This document shows positions 8,262-17,364 of a stretch of 36,372 nucleotides of DNA, piece by piece. The notes below the pieces were generated by a model. That model was not told where the DNA came from. It saw only the letters and a program-made list of their open reading frames with translations, and searched no databases. Made by a program: the position numbers and the translations under genes. The stretch is from Gemmatimonadota bacterium (GTDB lineage: Bacteria; Latescibacterota; UBA2968; UBA8231), in contig JABJJN010000087.1 of NCBI GenBank assembly GCA_018660835.1, positions 1 through 36,372 of the forward strand, in the 5' to 3' direction. Position 1 is the first letter of the stretch, and each line of letters starts with the position of its first letter.

Positions 8262-9596
8262 TCAGCCCCGTACGGTAGCCAACGCATCGACGAGACTTCT
8301 GTCGATCAGGTCGCACATCTCGTCGATCCCAGCTTCATCAATGATCAGAGCAGGCCCGACGGCGAACCAGGACGGGTCGACGCGTAGCAGCAACCCATTC
8401 GCCAGGGCTGTTTTCTTCAGAGCCAGTCCCAGCTCAGGAAAAGGTTCATTCGACTCCGTATCGCGTACGAGTTCGACCCCCCGCAGCAGGCCCTTGCCGC
8501 GGACCTCGCGTACAACGCCATGCCGTTTCAGTTTCTCGAGTCGGGCCGCTAATCGTTCACCAAGTTCGCCAGCACGTTTGTCGAGTCTGTCTTCGATGAT
8601 CTGCTCGACGACAGCGATGCCGGCAGCACAGCCAACAGGGTGCCCCGCATAGGTATGTCCATGGGCAAAGTTGTCCTTGTCTGCCTGTTGGAAACACTCT
8701 GCCATATCACGTCGTGCCATCATCGCTCCCAGTGGCATGGTCCCACTCGACAGCCCCTTGCCGCTACAGATCATGTCAGGGATGACATCGTAGGTCTGCG
8801 CCGCGAACATCTCGCCCGTGCGACCCCAGCCGGTGATGATCTCATCGAAGATCAGAAGAACATCGTACCGATCGCAGATCTCACGCAGAATCTGGAAATA
8901 CTCCTGTGTCGGCGTAATCACACCTCCCGTATTGCTCACCGGTTCGAGGATTACGCCGGCAACCGTCGAGGGATCTTCATGCACGATGACATCTTCGAAT
9001 TGGCGTGCAGCAAAGCGATTGCACTGCTCCCAATCGCTGAAGTCGTCGCGATAGTGATTGGGTGCAAAAACCTTCAGAAATCCCGTGGGACCCGGTTCGA
9101 AGGCTGACTTTCGTGGCCCTGTCCCACTCGCCGCCATCGCACCAAAAGTCGCCCCATGGTAACCGTGATAGCGACTGATGAACTTGAACTTCCCCGGCCG
9201 ATCCGTCTGGCGAAAATACTGCCGCGCGAACTTCAGGGCCGCCTCCACCGACTCCGACCCGCCACCAAAGGACTTCACGAAATTGAGCGTGCCCGGCGTG
9301 ACAGCGCTGATCCGATCGACGAATTCCAGGGTTACATCCGCTGTGCCATGCATGGGCGGTGCGAAACTGAGCTTCTCCAACTGCAGACGGATCGCCTCAA
9401 TCACTCGGGGATGCCCGTGTCCGAGGGTCGCCGCGTAGACACCGGCAATGGCATCGAAGTAACGCCGACCTTCCACATCCCAGTAGTGCAGCCCCTTCGC
9501 TCGTTCGACGATCAAGGGATTATCGAAGAACGTGTCGTGATGCTGGTAGTCGAGGAAGGTCTGTCGCAACAATTTCTGGTATCGGTCGCTGATCAT
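8262..9596 (-). CDS. Class III PLP-dependent aminotransferase
   Basis: This 444-residue fold-type I enzyme has the class III landmarks: GGGSESVEAALKFAR at 111-125 (phosphate-binding loop), YHGYHGAT at 143-150, the PLP-ring Asp251 in FDEIITGWGRTG, and the Schiff-base Lys280 in CSGKGLSSG. These enzymes move amino groups from omega- or beta-amino acids or diamines to a keto acid; the substrate is not readable. A start six codons upstream (9614) is possible, but the ATG at 9596 overlaps the aroA stop by exactly 4 bp, the local pattern for coupled genes, and is preferred. It lies between aroA and the Tat PLP protein. It is similar in length and layout to the second class III enzyme at 21447-22781. 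Confidence 0.9.
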   Translation of the reverse strand: MISDRYQKLLRQTFLDYQHHDTFFDNPLIVERAKGLHYWDVEGRRYFDAIAGVYAATLGHGHPRVIEAIRLQLEKLSFAPPMHGTADVTLEFVDRISAVTPGTLNFVKSFGGGSESVEAALKFARQYFRQTDRPGKFKFISRYHGYHGATFGAMAASGTGPRKSAFEPGPTGFLKVFAPNHYRDDFSDWEQCNRFAARQFEDVIVHEDPSTVAGVILEPVSNTGGVITPTQEYFQILREICDRYDVLLIFDEIITGWGRTGEMFAAQTYDVIPDMICSGKGLSSGTMPLGAMMARRDMAECFQQADKDNFAHGHTYAGHPVGCAAGIAVVEQIIEDRLDKRAGELGERLAARLEKLKRHGVVREVRGKGLLRGVELVRDTESNEPFPELGLALKKTALANGLLLRVDPSWFAVGPALIIDEAGIDEMCDLIDRSLVDALATVRG

Positions 9597-10879
9597 GGCT
9601 GCTCCGGTGTCCATGGTTTGCCTGCTCCATCGAGCAGCACGACGCCCAGCCCGTGCGGTGGTGGCGCCGCCAGCTTATGGAAGAACAAGGGAAAGGTCTT
9701 GGCGACACATGATGGATCTCGCAGCCGCATCCCTGGCACGATCAAGCCGAGGATGGCAAAACACATGGCCATTCGATGATCATCATATGTGTCGATCGTC
9801 GCCCCATGCAGGGCGGACGGTGAAATCCTCAGCGTATCGCCTTCCTCAACAATCTCGGCACCGCATTTTCCCAGCTCCACACGCATCGCCTGCACGCGCT
9901 CACATTCCTGCACACGAAGCCTCGCCAACTCCGTAAACAGCACGGACTGCCTCCCAAGAGGCGCCAGAATCATGGCAGTCATGATGCTGTCGCCAAGATG
10001 CTGTTGCCGGGATACAGGATGCGCGGGCAGTGGCAGATAACGCGTGAATTCGGCGTCAATCTGCCAACCTGACGTGGGCCAGTTCGCTACCTGAATGTTG
10101 CCTTTCAGTCCCAGATCCCCGTCGCCATTGATGGGCAACGCATCGGCGGCCCAGAAATAGCTCCCCCCCGATGCATCAGGTTCCACCACGAGGGTGCCGC
10201 CATTGTGCGGGAAAGTAGCCGTCTGCTGTCTCGTCATCTCTACATACGGCGACGGATGATCGTCCTCGGTGTCGATCTGCCAACCACCAGTCTGCGCCGC
10301 CAGGATCAGTGCCGAAGCAAATTGGGAGCTTTCCGCCGTACTCACCGTCGCCGACGCACCCACACGTGTTCCGTCGCCATAGATGAGTGCTGGCAGATGA
10401 TCATCGTCCTTCTCGCTCTCGACACGATATCCAAGTTGCCGCAGCGCAACGAACAGGCCTGCCTGCGGTCGGGCATGCATGGGTGGCCCACCGTGTAGTC
10501 GATACACACCGGAGCCAACGCATAGCAGTGCCGCAAGGAATCTGGCCGCCGTTCCCGCAAGACCGACAAAGATCTCCGTCGGCGCCGCTGTGGTGCCGCC
10601 AGACGGCACGGATCCGCCTTTGCCTTGCACCGTCAGGTGGCGATTGCCTGCATCTCCGACGTCAGGCTCAACCTGGATGGAAAATCCGAGCTGCTGCAGA
10701 GCGGCAACCATCACCTGGGTGTCATCACTCCATAGCGCACTCTGCAATCGTGTTCTGCCATCGGCCAGGGCGGCCAGCACAAGCGCACGATTGGTGATAC
10801 TCTTGGAACCGGGCACCGTGACCACCACGGTGGGTGGGCCACTCCAGGGAACGATTTCGAGAATTTCAGGTAAGGACAT
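9593..10879 (-). CDS. aroA: 3-phosphoshikimate 1-carboxyvinyltransferase (EPSP synthase)
   Basis: This 428-residue protein joins PEP to shikimate-3-phosphate in the sixth shikimate-pathway step (cytoplasm). Visible landmarks are VPGSKSITNRA with Lys26, AGTAAR at 108-113 (PEP loop), SSQFASALI at 184-192, a VEPDASGGSYF segment at 232-242, GDSIMTAM with Asp297 at the catalytic aspartate position, and DDHRMAM at 366-372 followed by CVAKTFP. The segment usually read as RVKESDR is RVQECER (322-328), keeping the Glu and the final Arg but losing the Lys. No other shikimate gene is nearby; it is coupled to an aminotransferase. It is divergent from the sugar ABC operon across 197 bp. The identity is secure and the enzyme looks divergent but probably active. 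Confidence 0.9.
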   Translation of the reverse strand: MSLPEILEIVPWSGPPTVVVTVPGSKSITNRALVLAALADGRTRLQSALWSDDTQVMVAALQQLGFSIQVEPDVGDAGNRHLTVQGKGGSVPSGGTTAAPTEIFVGLAGTAARFLAALLCVGSGVYRLHGGPPMHARPQAGLFVALRQLGYRVESEKDDDHLPALIYGDGTRVGASATVSTAESSQFASALILAAQTGGWQIDTEDDHPSPYVEMTRQQTATFPHNGGTLVVEPDASGGSYFWAADALPINGDGDLGLKGNIQVANWPTSGWQIDAEFTRYLPLPAHPVSRQQHLGDSIMTAMILAPLGRQSVLFTELARLRVQECERVQAMRVELGKCGAEIVEEGDTLRISPSALHGATIDTYDDHRMAMCFAILGLIVPGMRLRDPSCVAKTFPLFFHKLAAPPPHGLGVVLLDGAGKPWTPEQP

Positions 10880-11076
10880 ATCTGGACCGTTGTTGAGTTC
10901 ATTCCGGGCGTCGAAGAAGACAATCTCGTCTTTTGCTTACCTCAGTGCACGCCGGACCTGTGAGGGACGCAAGGATCCGCCTATCTTGCCAGCTTATGCC
11001 CCTCGTCCAGCCAGTCTCACCGTCGACACGGAGCCACCCGATCTTGCTTTTGTCCCGGACACGATCAATCGCCGCA
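10880..11076. promoter_or_regulatory. Divergent intergenic region aroA / ABC sugar operon
   Basis: These 197 bp separate two operons that start in opposite directions, so both promoters should lie here or just inside. I found no convincing -35/-10 pair, sigma-54 (-24/-12) site or operator palindrome by eye. An in-frame extension of the binding-protein gene crosses most of it on the + strand, but has no signal-peptide character. Confidence 0.4.
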
Positions 11077-12696
11077 ATGATGCTGAAGAGATTGCCATTG
11101 ATCCTGATCGTGGTCGTGGGAACGTGGCTCCTGCTGCCCCCATCGGACCCCGAGTCGACGGACTCAGCGCCGTCGCCGGTGGCGCCAGAAGATGTGCGCT
11201 ACACCATCAAGGTATCTCCGGGCAGGGCGTATCTTCCTGGCACTCATCCCTATGGTATTGGCGAGCCACTGCGTGGACTGACCGACGTCGTCGCCGCTTT
11301 CGAGCAGCGCTTCCCAGACACGCGCATCGATATACTCACCGTCCCTTCCGTGCGCGAATATCTGGTCACCCAGCTCAGCAGTGGTTTGGCACCGGATATT
11401 CTCAACGTCAACGTCGAAGACGTGTGGACGGACGTGCACAAGGGCTGGTATGTACCCCTCGATTCATTCCTGGAAAAACCGAATCCTTTCGTTGTCGAGA
11501 CCGGAGACCCACAGGCACCCGGCGTGCAACAGTGGTGGGACATGTTTCGCTATCAGGCGATCAGCCGCGGCAAGGCTGCACCGGACGGTTTCAGCTACTG
11601 CTTGACCTTCGACATGGTGGAAACGGGCATCTACTACAACAAGAGCCTCTTCACACAACTCGGGCTCGAACCACCGCAGGACTGGGAGCAGTTCATCGCC
11701 GGCATGCGGAGAATCCAGGCGCACACCGATGCTGACGGCAAGCCCGTCGTCCCACTGCTGATCAACATCGCTGCCTTCAACGACTGGACCAAGGATCTGT
11801 TCTTCGATCAGGTCTACCAGGATCTGCTGCCAGGGATCGATGTTTATCAGGATCCGATACGGGAGCCGTATCTCGACGGCTATCTGGATTGGGATGAGCT
11901 GGCCTTCCTTCGCCAGAAAGGCTTTTTCAGCCGCCACGATCCACGCTATCGGGTCGTCTGGGAGCGCATGCTCGAACTCAAGCAATTCACCAATCGCAAC
12001 CTGATGGCTGAAGATCTTGTGCGGGAGTTCGTGACGCAGCGTGCAGCGATGATCTGGACCGTCTCGCCCCTTTCGCATCGCCTGCAAAGCGATCAGGATC
12101 TCGGTTTTGACTGGGACGTTTTCTACGTGCCACCCTTCACACGTGAGACGACCGAGTTTGCAGCAGAGCAGCCGATGTGTGTGATCGGTGGTGCAGCAAC
12201 TCAGCTGGAGGTAACCAACAGCGCCATCGCCGATACGGATCCGTCCCTGCCGATGGCAGACAGGATCGCTCAGTCGCAGCGCCTGCAGCGAGTCGTTGCT
12301 TTTCTGCAATTCCTGTGCATGCCAGAGCAGTATGAACAGATCGTAAATGAATACCCTGCCTATCTGCCAAACATCATCGGCGTTGAATCTCTACCCGTGC
12401 TCAAACCCTTCGAGGAGATCCTTGCCCGACGCTATACCACGACGAAGTGGGTATACAGCTTCGATCTGCGCTTCTCAGAGATTCAGCGGCGCATGCTGGA
12501 ATTGTATCTGACGGGGGGGGCAACACTCGACGAGTTCCTCGGCTGGCAGGAGCAGAATATCGACGCCGCTACAGCGAGTATGCTGCGCCGCAAACAACCG
12601 GATACAGCGCACCTGGAGCGACGTTGGCAGGAACTGGCGTCTGTGCGTGCATCGATGGCTGGCCTGCCTCCCGTGTCTGAGGTTGCTCAGCAGTGA
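11077..12696 (+). CDS. ABC transporter sugar-binding protein (family 1)
   Basis: This protein of about 539 residues begins with a hydrophobic signal (MLKRLPLILIVVVGTWLLLPP) and continues as a family 1 extracellular solute-binding protein: a TDVVAAFEQRFPDTRIDI opening, SSGLAPDILNV, an ETGIYYNKSLF hinge strand and PQDWEQF, as in maltose/trehalose-binding proteins. There is no lipobox cysteine after the hydrophobic stretch, so it is free or signal-anchored rather than a lipoprotein. It should capture a sugar or oligosaccharide for the two permeases that follow. The frame is open back to a TTG at 10933, but only the ATG at 11077 (or the adjacent one at 11080) puts the signal at the N-terminus. 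It overlaps the first permease by 4 bp (GTGA) and begins a six-gene operon. Confidence 0.85.
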   Translation: MMLKRLPLILIVVVGTWLLLPPSDPESTDSAPSPVAPEDVRYTIKVSPGRAYLPGTHPYGIGEPLRGLTDVVAAFEQRFPDTRIDILTVPSVREYLVTQLSSGLAPDILNVNVEDVWTDVHKGWYVPLDSFLEKPNPFVVETGDPQAPGVQQWWDMFRYQAISRGKAAPDGFSYCLTFDMVETGIYYNKSLFTQLGLEPPQDWEQFIAGMRRIQAHTDADGKPVVPLLINIAAFNDWTKDLFFDQVYQDLLPGIDVYQDPIREPYLDGYLDWDELAFLRQKGFFSRHDPRYRVVWERMLELKQFTNRNLMAEDLVREFVTQRAAMIWTVSPLSHRLQSDQDLGFDWDVFYVPPFTRETTEFAAEQPMCVIGGAATQLEVTNSAIADTDPSLPMADRIAQSQRLQRVVAFLQFLCMPEQYEQIVNEYPAYLPNIIGVESLPVLKPFEEILARRYTTTKWVYSFDLRFSEIQRRMLELYLTGGATLDEFLGWQEQNIDAATASMLRRKQPDTAHLERRWQELASVRASMAGLPPVSEVAQQ

Positions 12697-13595
12697 TCTC
12701 GCCACGCTTGCAGTCAACGCTGGGATGTTACGGCATTGTCCTGCCTTCCCTCGCCCTGCTCACGCTGTTCGTCTATCTCCCCGTGGCGTGGGCCTTCGTC
12801 GGTTCCGTCTACGAGTTCGAGATCGGCTCCGAAGCGCAGTTCGTTGGCTTTGCTCACTACGCTGAATACCTCTGGCAGGATCCGACGGCTCTCCCGTCGC
12901 TGTTGAACATGCTCGCCCTGACGCTCATTGCCGTCGCCGTGCGCTTGAGCTTTCCACTGATTGTGGCGCGCCTTATCTATGCCCTGCCGACGGAGCGTTG
13001 GCGCTATGTGTATCGCGTTATTTTTCTCGCTCCCGTCGTGGTACCCGGCGTGGCGATTCAATTGATCTGGTCAGGAATGATCTTTTCAGACGCCGGTCTG
13101 CTCAATCAGCTTCTCGAGATTCTGGGGCTCGCGCATTGGAGTCGTGGTTGGCTCGCCGATCCTGAGACGGCACTGCTCGCAGTAGCGGCTGTCGGCTTCC
13201 CCTTTGTGGGTGGATTCGAGGTGCTCATCTACTACGCGGGCTTCAGCAGTATTCCAGAAAGTGTCAACGAAGCGGCCGCTATCGATGGGTGTACCGGATG
13301 GCAGAAGTTCTTTCGCATTGACATTCCCATGGTGCTCAGCCAACTGAAATTGATCCTGATCCTGACCATCATCGGTGGTGTGCAGGGCTTCGAGCATCTC
13401 TTCATCCTCACTCGTGGCGGGCCAGGCTTTGAGACCACCGTACCCGGCCTGTGGATGTATTTCAATGCCTTCAGCTTTCAACGCATGGGTTATGCCTGCG
13501 CCATCGGTGTCCTGCTCTTCATTCTCGTCTTCGGCCTCACAACCCTGAATCTGAGATACTTCAAATCGTCAGAGCAGTTGCAGGGGGTGCGATGA
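12693..13595 (+). CDS. Sugar ABC transporter permease, MalF/UgpA type
   Basis: This 300-residue inner-membrane protein has six hydrophobic segments and the EAA loop NEAAAIDGCTGWQKFFRIDIPM (about 192-213) that docks the ATPase in binding-protein-dependent importers. A late TRGGPGFETT segment is typical of the MalF/UgpA side of CUT1 sugar importers. It begins with a GTG overlapping the binding-protein stop and ends overlapping the second permease start. It forms the channel with that permease. No ATPase gene is present in the window, as is common where one shared MsiK/MalK-type ATPase serves several sugar importers. Confidence 0.9.
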   Translation: MISPRLQSTLGCYGIVLPSLALLTLFVYLPVAWAFVGSVYEFEIGSEAQFVGFAHYAEYLWQDPTALPSLLNMLALTLIAVAVRLSFPLIVARLIYALPTERWRYVYRVIFLAPVVVPGVAIQLIWSGMIFSDAGLLNQLLEILGLAHWSRGWLADPETALLAVAAVGFPFVGGFEVLIYYAGFSSIPESVNEAAAIDGCTGWQKFFRIDIPMVLSQLKLILILTIIGGVQGFEHLFILTRGGPGFETTVPGLWMYFNAFSFQRMGYACAIGVLLFILVFGLTTLNLRYFKSSEQLQGVR

Positions 13596-14524
13596 AGAGA
13601 TCACACACGTGGCTCATCCACTCGATCCTGATCTGCTTCTCGGCAATGACCTTGCTGCCCTTCGTCTTCGTCGTGAACAACGCACTGCGCACCAATGCCG
13701 AATACTACCACGACTTTTTCTCGATCCCCGGGGCACTCACCGACGCCGTGGCAGCAACGGGCGCCATGGTGACGGGTACCCCACTCACGAATGCGACCGG
13801 AACCCCCACTCAGATCACCGCAGACGATGCGCTGAGTGCAAGTGTGGAACAACTGACACGCGGCCCACGACTCGCGTGGAAGGTGATCCGTCCATACATG
13901 CTCAATACGATCATCGTCGCATTGTTGACCGTGACGGGCGTGCTACTTCTCGGATCGGCCACGGCGTATGTCCTGGCTCGCTATCGATTCGCCGGGCATC
14001 GTGCGCTGTTTCTCTTCATCATCAGCACGATGATGTTTCCCGGTGTCCTAACCCTGGTGCCAAGTTTCCTGCTCGTGAAGAATCTTGGCCTGCTCAATAC
14101 GTATGGCGCCATGATCCTCCCCTATATCGCTGGTGGACAGGTCTTCGCTATCTACGTATTCAAGAGCTATTTCGAAGGCCTGCCGGAAGATCTGTTTGAA
14201 TCTGCCCGCATGGATGGCGCCGGACATCTGCACATCTACTGGCAGATCGTGCTGCCTCTGTCTCGCCCCGTGTTTTCCGTCGTGGCGATCATGAATATCC
14301 TTGGCACGTGGAACAACTTCCTCTGGCCCTTCATCACCAACACGGAGGGCAAGCAGCATGTGGTCGCATCGGGGATCTATGTGCTGGCAAAAAGCGCCCA
14401 CGCATCGAATTTCAGCACACTCTATGCCGCCTATGCGATCTCGAGCATCCCTCTGCTCATTCTGTTCGCTTACGCCACCAAACCCTTCATGCGTGGTGTC
14501 ACCTCGGGTGCATTCAAGGCTTGA
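13592..14524 (+). CDS. Sugar ABC transporter permease, MalG/UgpE type
   Basis: This 310-residue membrane protein has the EAA loop ESARMDGAGHLHIYWQIVLP (203-222) and a C-terminus ending TKPFMRGVTSGAFKA, typical of the MalG/UgpE half of CUT1 importers. An open frame starts earlier (13451) inside the previous permease, but the ATG at 13592 overlaps the previous stop (ATGA) and has a G-rich Shine-Dalgarno (13582-13587). An unusual Thr/Ala-rich segment of about 45 residues (48-92) lies between the first two membrane helices and should face the periplasm. The next gene follows after 9 bp. Confidence 0.9.
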   Translation: MKRSHTWLIHSILICFSAMTLLPFVFVVNNALRTNAEYYHDFFSIPGALTDAVAATGAMVTGTPLTNATGTPTQITADDALSASVEQLTRGPRLAWKVIRPYMLNTIIVALLTVTGVLLLGSATAYVLARYRFAGHRALFLFIISTMMFPGVLTLVPSFLLVKNLGLLNTYGAMILPYIAGGQVFAIYVFKSYFEGLPEDLFESARMDGAGHLHIYWQIVLPLSRPVFSVVAIMNILGTWNNFLWPFITNTEGKQHVVASGIYVLAKSAHASNFSTLYAAYAISSIPLLILFAYATKPFMRGVTSGAFKA

Positions 14525-14533
14525 TGATGATCA

Positions 14534-15664
14534 ATGGCTGAACCACTGAAAAACAGCTTCGGTCCCGACGTCGCGCGACGGATCGGAGCCATGATCAAGA
14601 GGGTGTATCCCGCTTTCAAGACGGCAGAATTCTTGTCTGACGCACTGGATGGTTATGACGAACTCGAGTTAATGGCACGAGCTCGGCAGATCGCTGCGGC
14701 TTTGCACAGCCATCTCCCCAAGGCCTACGAAGAGGCGACAGGCATTCTCCTGAAGTCCCTCGGCCCGGAAGACCAGATTCAGGACGAGTCCGACCCGATG
14801 GCGTCCTTCTTTTACATGCCTCATTGCTGCTTCGTTGCCGCCTACGGCATCGATCATTTTGCTGCCTCAATGAAGGCAAACTACGAGCTCACGAAACGCT
14901 TCACCGCCGAATTCAGCATCCGTCCATTCATCAGCGCCTATCCCACCAAGACCCTCGCCCTGTTGAAGAAGTGGACAAGCGATCCGAGTGCGGATGTGCG
15001 CCGACTCGTATCTGAGGGGACGCGGCCGAGACTGCCATGGGCCTCTCGTCTGCCTGAGTTTCAGAAGGATCCAACACCGGTACTCGCCCTGCTCGAACGA
15101 CTCAAGGATGATCCCGAGTTGTATGTACGCCGGTCCGTCGCCAACAATCTCAATGACATTGGCAAGGACCACCCCGGCTTACTGGTAGAAACAGCCACCG
15201 CATGGATGCAGGATGCCTCTCAGGAGCGGCAGTGGTTGGTCCGACACGCCCTCAGAAGCGCCATCAAGAAGGGTGATCCTGGTGCATTACGTGTGCTGGG
15301 ATATGGTGACGCGAAAGGCTTCAGTGTGAAAGCGATGAAAATCACGCCAAAACGGCCGGTGATTGGTGAGTCGATTCGCATCGACTTCGATGTCGTCAAC
15401 ACGAGCAAGCAGCCGCAACGTGTCATGGTCGATTTCAGTATCCATTACATCAAGGCGAATGGCTCGGCCCGTCCCAAGGTTTTCAAACTCAAGGCTCTGG
15501 AGCTTGGCCCAGGTGAGTCGAGTCGAGTTGGCAAGAAAGTCTCCGTCGCCGACATGACCACACGTCGGCACTATGTAGGTCGCCATCAGGTCGAAGCGAT
15601 ACTGAATGGTCATGCAGAATCGATCGGCTCCTTCGATCTAACCCGGAAAAAGGTGGATCCATGA
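14534..15664 (+). CDS. AlkC-type DNA alkylation repair protein with Ig-like C-domain
   Basis: This 376-residue protein opens with AEPLKNSFG and continues with helical repeats (about 20-255) that match the HEAT-like ALK superfamily; examples are TKTLALLKKWTSDPSADVRRLVSEG and DDPELYVRRSVANNLNDI. Residues about 262-370 are beta-rich (KITPKRPVIGESIRIDFDVVN) and fit the Ig-like domain found in one AlkC subgroup. AlkC/AlkD enzymes are DNA glycosylases that remove cationic alkylated purines without flipping the base. There is no signal peptide, so it is cytoplasmic. It lies 9 bp after a sugar permease and its stop overlaps the symporter start (ATGA), an unexpected setting for a repair gene. Family call confident, role in this operon unknown. 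Confidence 0.8.
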   Translation: MAEPLKNSFGPDVARRIGAMIKRVYPAFKTAEFLSDALDGYDELELMARARQIAAALHSHLPKAYEEATGILLKSLGPEDQIQDESDPMASFFYMPHCCFVAAYGIDHFAASMKANYELTKRFTAEFSIRPFISAYPTKTLALLKKWTSDPSADVRRLVSEGTRPRLPWASRLPEFQKDPTPVLALLERLKDDPELYVRRSVANNLNDIGKDHPGLLVETATAWMQDASQERQWLVRHALRSAIKKGDPGALRVLGYGDAKGFSVKAMKITPKRPVIGESIRIDFDVVNTSKQPQRVMVDFSIHYIKANGSARPKVFKLKALELGPGESSRVGKKVSVADMTTRRHYVGRHQVEAILNGHAESIGSFDLTRKKVDP

Positions 15665-17364
15665 GTGCGATTGCGCTCTTCGACTGGTGTGTCATTGTCG
15701 TCTATCTGTTAGGGATCACGGGCCTCGGGCTTTGGGCCTCAAAGAAGGTCCACAACTCGAACAGCCTCTTCATCGGTGATCGCCAATTCGGCAAGTGGAT
15801 GATGACCTTCCACTCCTTCGGTACCGGGACTCACTCCGATCAGGCAGTAGGCGTCGCAGCAAAGGCTTATACGACGGGCGCTTCTGGAATCTGGTATCAG
15901 TGGCTGTGGCTCTTCGTAACGCCTTTCTATTGGCTGATTGCCCCCATCTTCCGCCGCATGCGCGCCGTCACTGTCGGTGAGTATTTCGAGATCCGCTACG
16001 GACCCAGCGTTGCGGTGCTCTTCGCCGCTGTGGGCATGCTGCAGCTCATGTTCAGCATCGGTTTGATGCTGAAGGGCTCCAGCGCCATGATCGGTGCCAT
16101 CAGTGGTGGGCAGATCAATCCTGAACTGGCCATCGGTGCCATGACCGTCATGTTCGTTACCTACGGCGTCGTCGGTGGCCTGAGTTCGGCGATCATCACC
16201 GACTTTGTCCAGGGGCTGATGACCATCCTGCTCTCCTTTCTCCTGCTTCCCTTTGCCCTCAGCGCCGTCGGTGGTTTGTCGGGGCTGAGAGCCTCGATCG
16301 CCGACCCCACCTTCTTCGAGCTCGTCGCACCAGGAGAAATCGGCGTCTTCTTCGTCGCCGTCATCGCCCTCAACGCCCTGATCGGTTGGGGTTGCCAGCC
16401 CACGTCCATGGGTATGTGTGCCGCTGGTAAAACGGAGATGGAAGGACGCGTGGGTGTGACGGCGGGAGTCTTGATCAAACGAGTCTGTACCATCGCCTGG
16501 GTCCTGACGGGATTGTGTGCCGTCGCACTCTACAAGGGCCAGGCCCTGGATGTCGATCACGTCTACGGCCAGATGGCGCACGATCTGTTTCCCACCATTG
16601 CCCCGGGACTGATCGGTCTCTTTATGGCCTCAATGCTGGCTTCCGTCATGAGCTCCTGCGATTCGCTGATGATCGCATCTTCGGCGCTGTTTACGCAGAA
16701 CATCTATCGGAAGCTCATCGCCCCGGAGCAATCCGAGACTCACTTTCTCTGGGTTGGGCGGATCTCCTCCTTCGGCATTGTGCTGGTGGGCGTGGTATTC
16801 GCCTTCTCCATTGAGAACGTCGTTTCAGGTCTGGAGACATTCTGGAAACTCTCCGCCATGATGGGGGTCGCCTTCTGGATCGGTTTGTTCTGGCGTCGCG
16901 CCACACCGGCCGGCGCCTGGGCCGGCACGCTGGTCAGCTTCGCAACACTACTTCTTGCGGGACAGATTGATTGGCTCGGCTGGGACTTCAATGCGCAATT
17001 CGCCCATCACCTGCCCGGCTTCATGCTGTGGGATGAAAAGCTCTATCTACCGTGGCAGATGATCATGTATCTAACGTCCGGGTTGATCGCCTTCGTCATT
17101 GTAAGTCTCGTGACAGCCCCTATGGCCCGGGACTCTCTGGACAGACTCTTCGCCTGCCTGCGTACGCCGATTCAGCCATGGGAGACTGAGACCAAGGCCT
17201 TCACCTTGCCCGACGGACTGGCACCGGAACCACGCCAATCATGGATAGACCATCCCGATTTTGAGATCCCGCGTCCATCCGTCGTGGGGATGCTGGGATT
17301 CTTCGGTTCGTGGATTGCCGTGGGTCTATTGATGGCATCCTTCGTCTGGCTGCTGAAAGCATGA
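15661..17364 (+). CDS. Sodium:solute symporter (SSS family)
   Basis: This 567-residue protein has about 13 to 14 hydrophobic segments. The N-terminal part (LLGITGLGLWASKKVHNSNSLFIGDRQ, then FGTGTHSDQAVGVAAKAYTTG) and the VGEYFEIRYG and ASMLASVMSSCDSLMIASSALF segments are typical of the SSS family, which couples sodium entry to uptake of sugars, amino acids or organic acids. Its ATG overlaps the AlkC stop and its stop overlaps the pectate-lyase-like gene. With a secreted polysaccharide lyase directly downstream, uptake of uronate or oligouronide products is plausible, but the substrate cannot be read from sequence. Confidence 0.85.
   Translation: MSAIALFDWCVIVVYLLGITGLGLWASKKVHNSNSLFIGDRQFGKWMMTFHSFGTGTHSDQAVGVAAKAYTTGASGIWYQWLWLFVTPFYWLIAPIFRRMRAVTVGEYFEIRYGPSVAVLFAAVGMLQLMFSIGLMLKGSSAMIGAISGGQINPELAIGAMTVMFVTYGVVGGLSSAIITDFVQGLMTILLSFLLLPFALSAVGGLSGLRASIADPTFFELVAPGEIGVFFVAVIALNALIGWGCQPTSMGMCAAGKTEMEGRVGVTAGVLIKRVCTIAWVLTGLCAVALYKGQALDVDHVYGQMAHDLFPTIAPGLIGLFMASMLASVMSSCDSLMIASSALFTQNIYRKLIAPEQSETHFLWVGRISSFGIVLVGVVFAFSIENVVSGLETFWKLSAMMGVAFWIGLFWRRATPAGAWAGTLVSFATLLLAGQIDWLGWDFNAQFAHHLPGFMLWDEKLYLPWQMIMYLTSGLIAFVIVSLVTAPMARDSLDRLFACLRTPIQPWETETKAFTLPDGLAPEPRQSWIDHPDFEIPRPSVVGMLGFFGSWIAVGLLMASFVWLLKA

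Noticed and set aside
9593..10879. Glyphosate-insensitive EPSP synthase because of Phe at the position of a known resistance-linked Pro
   Set aside because: Phe or Leu at this place is common in bacterial AroA lineages, so the residue alone does not support a resistance claim.
10933..11076. Upstream extension of the binding protein (48 residues from a TTG)
   Set aside because: It would bury the signal sequence. The ATG at 11077 places the signal at the N-terminus.
10479..11735. 418-residue + strand frame spanning aroA and the start of the binding protein gene
   Set aside because: It crosses two supported genes and the divergent promoter region, with low-complexity Arg/Pro-rich composition typical of shadow frames.
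11464..12309. 281-residue open frame antisense to the binding protein gene
   Set aside because: It is entirely inside a well-supported gene and shows no recognisable motif or ribosome-binding site.
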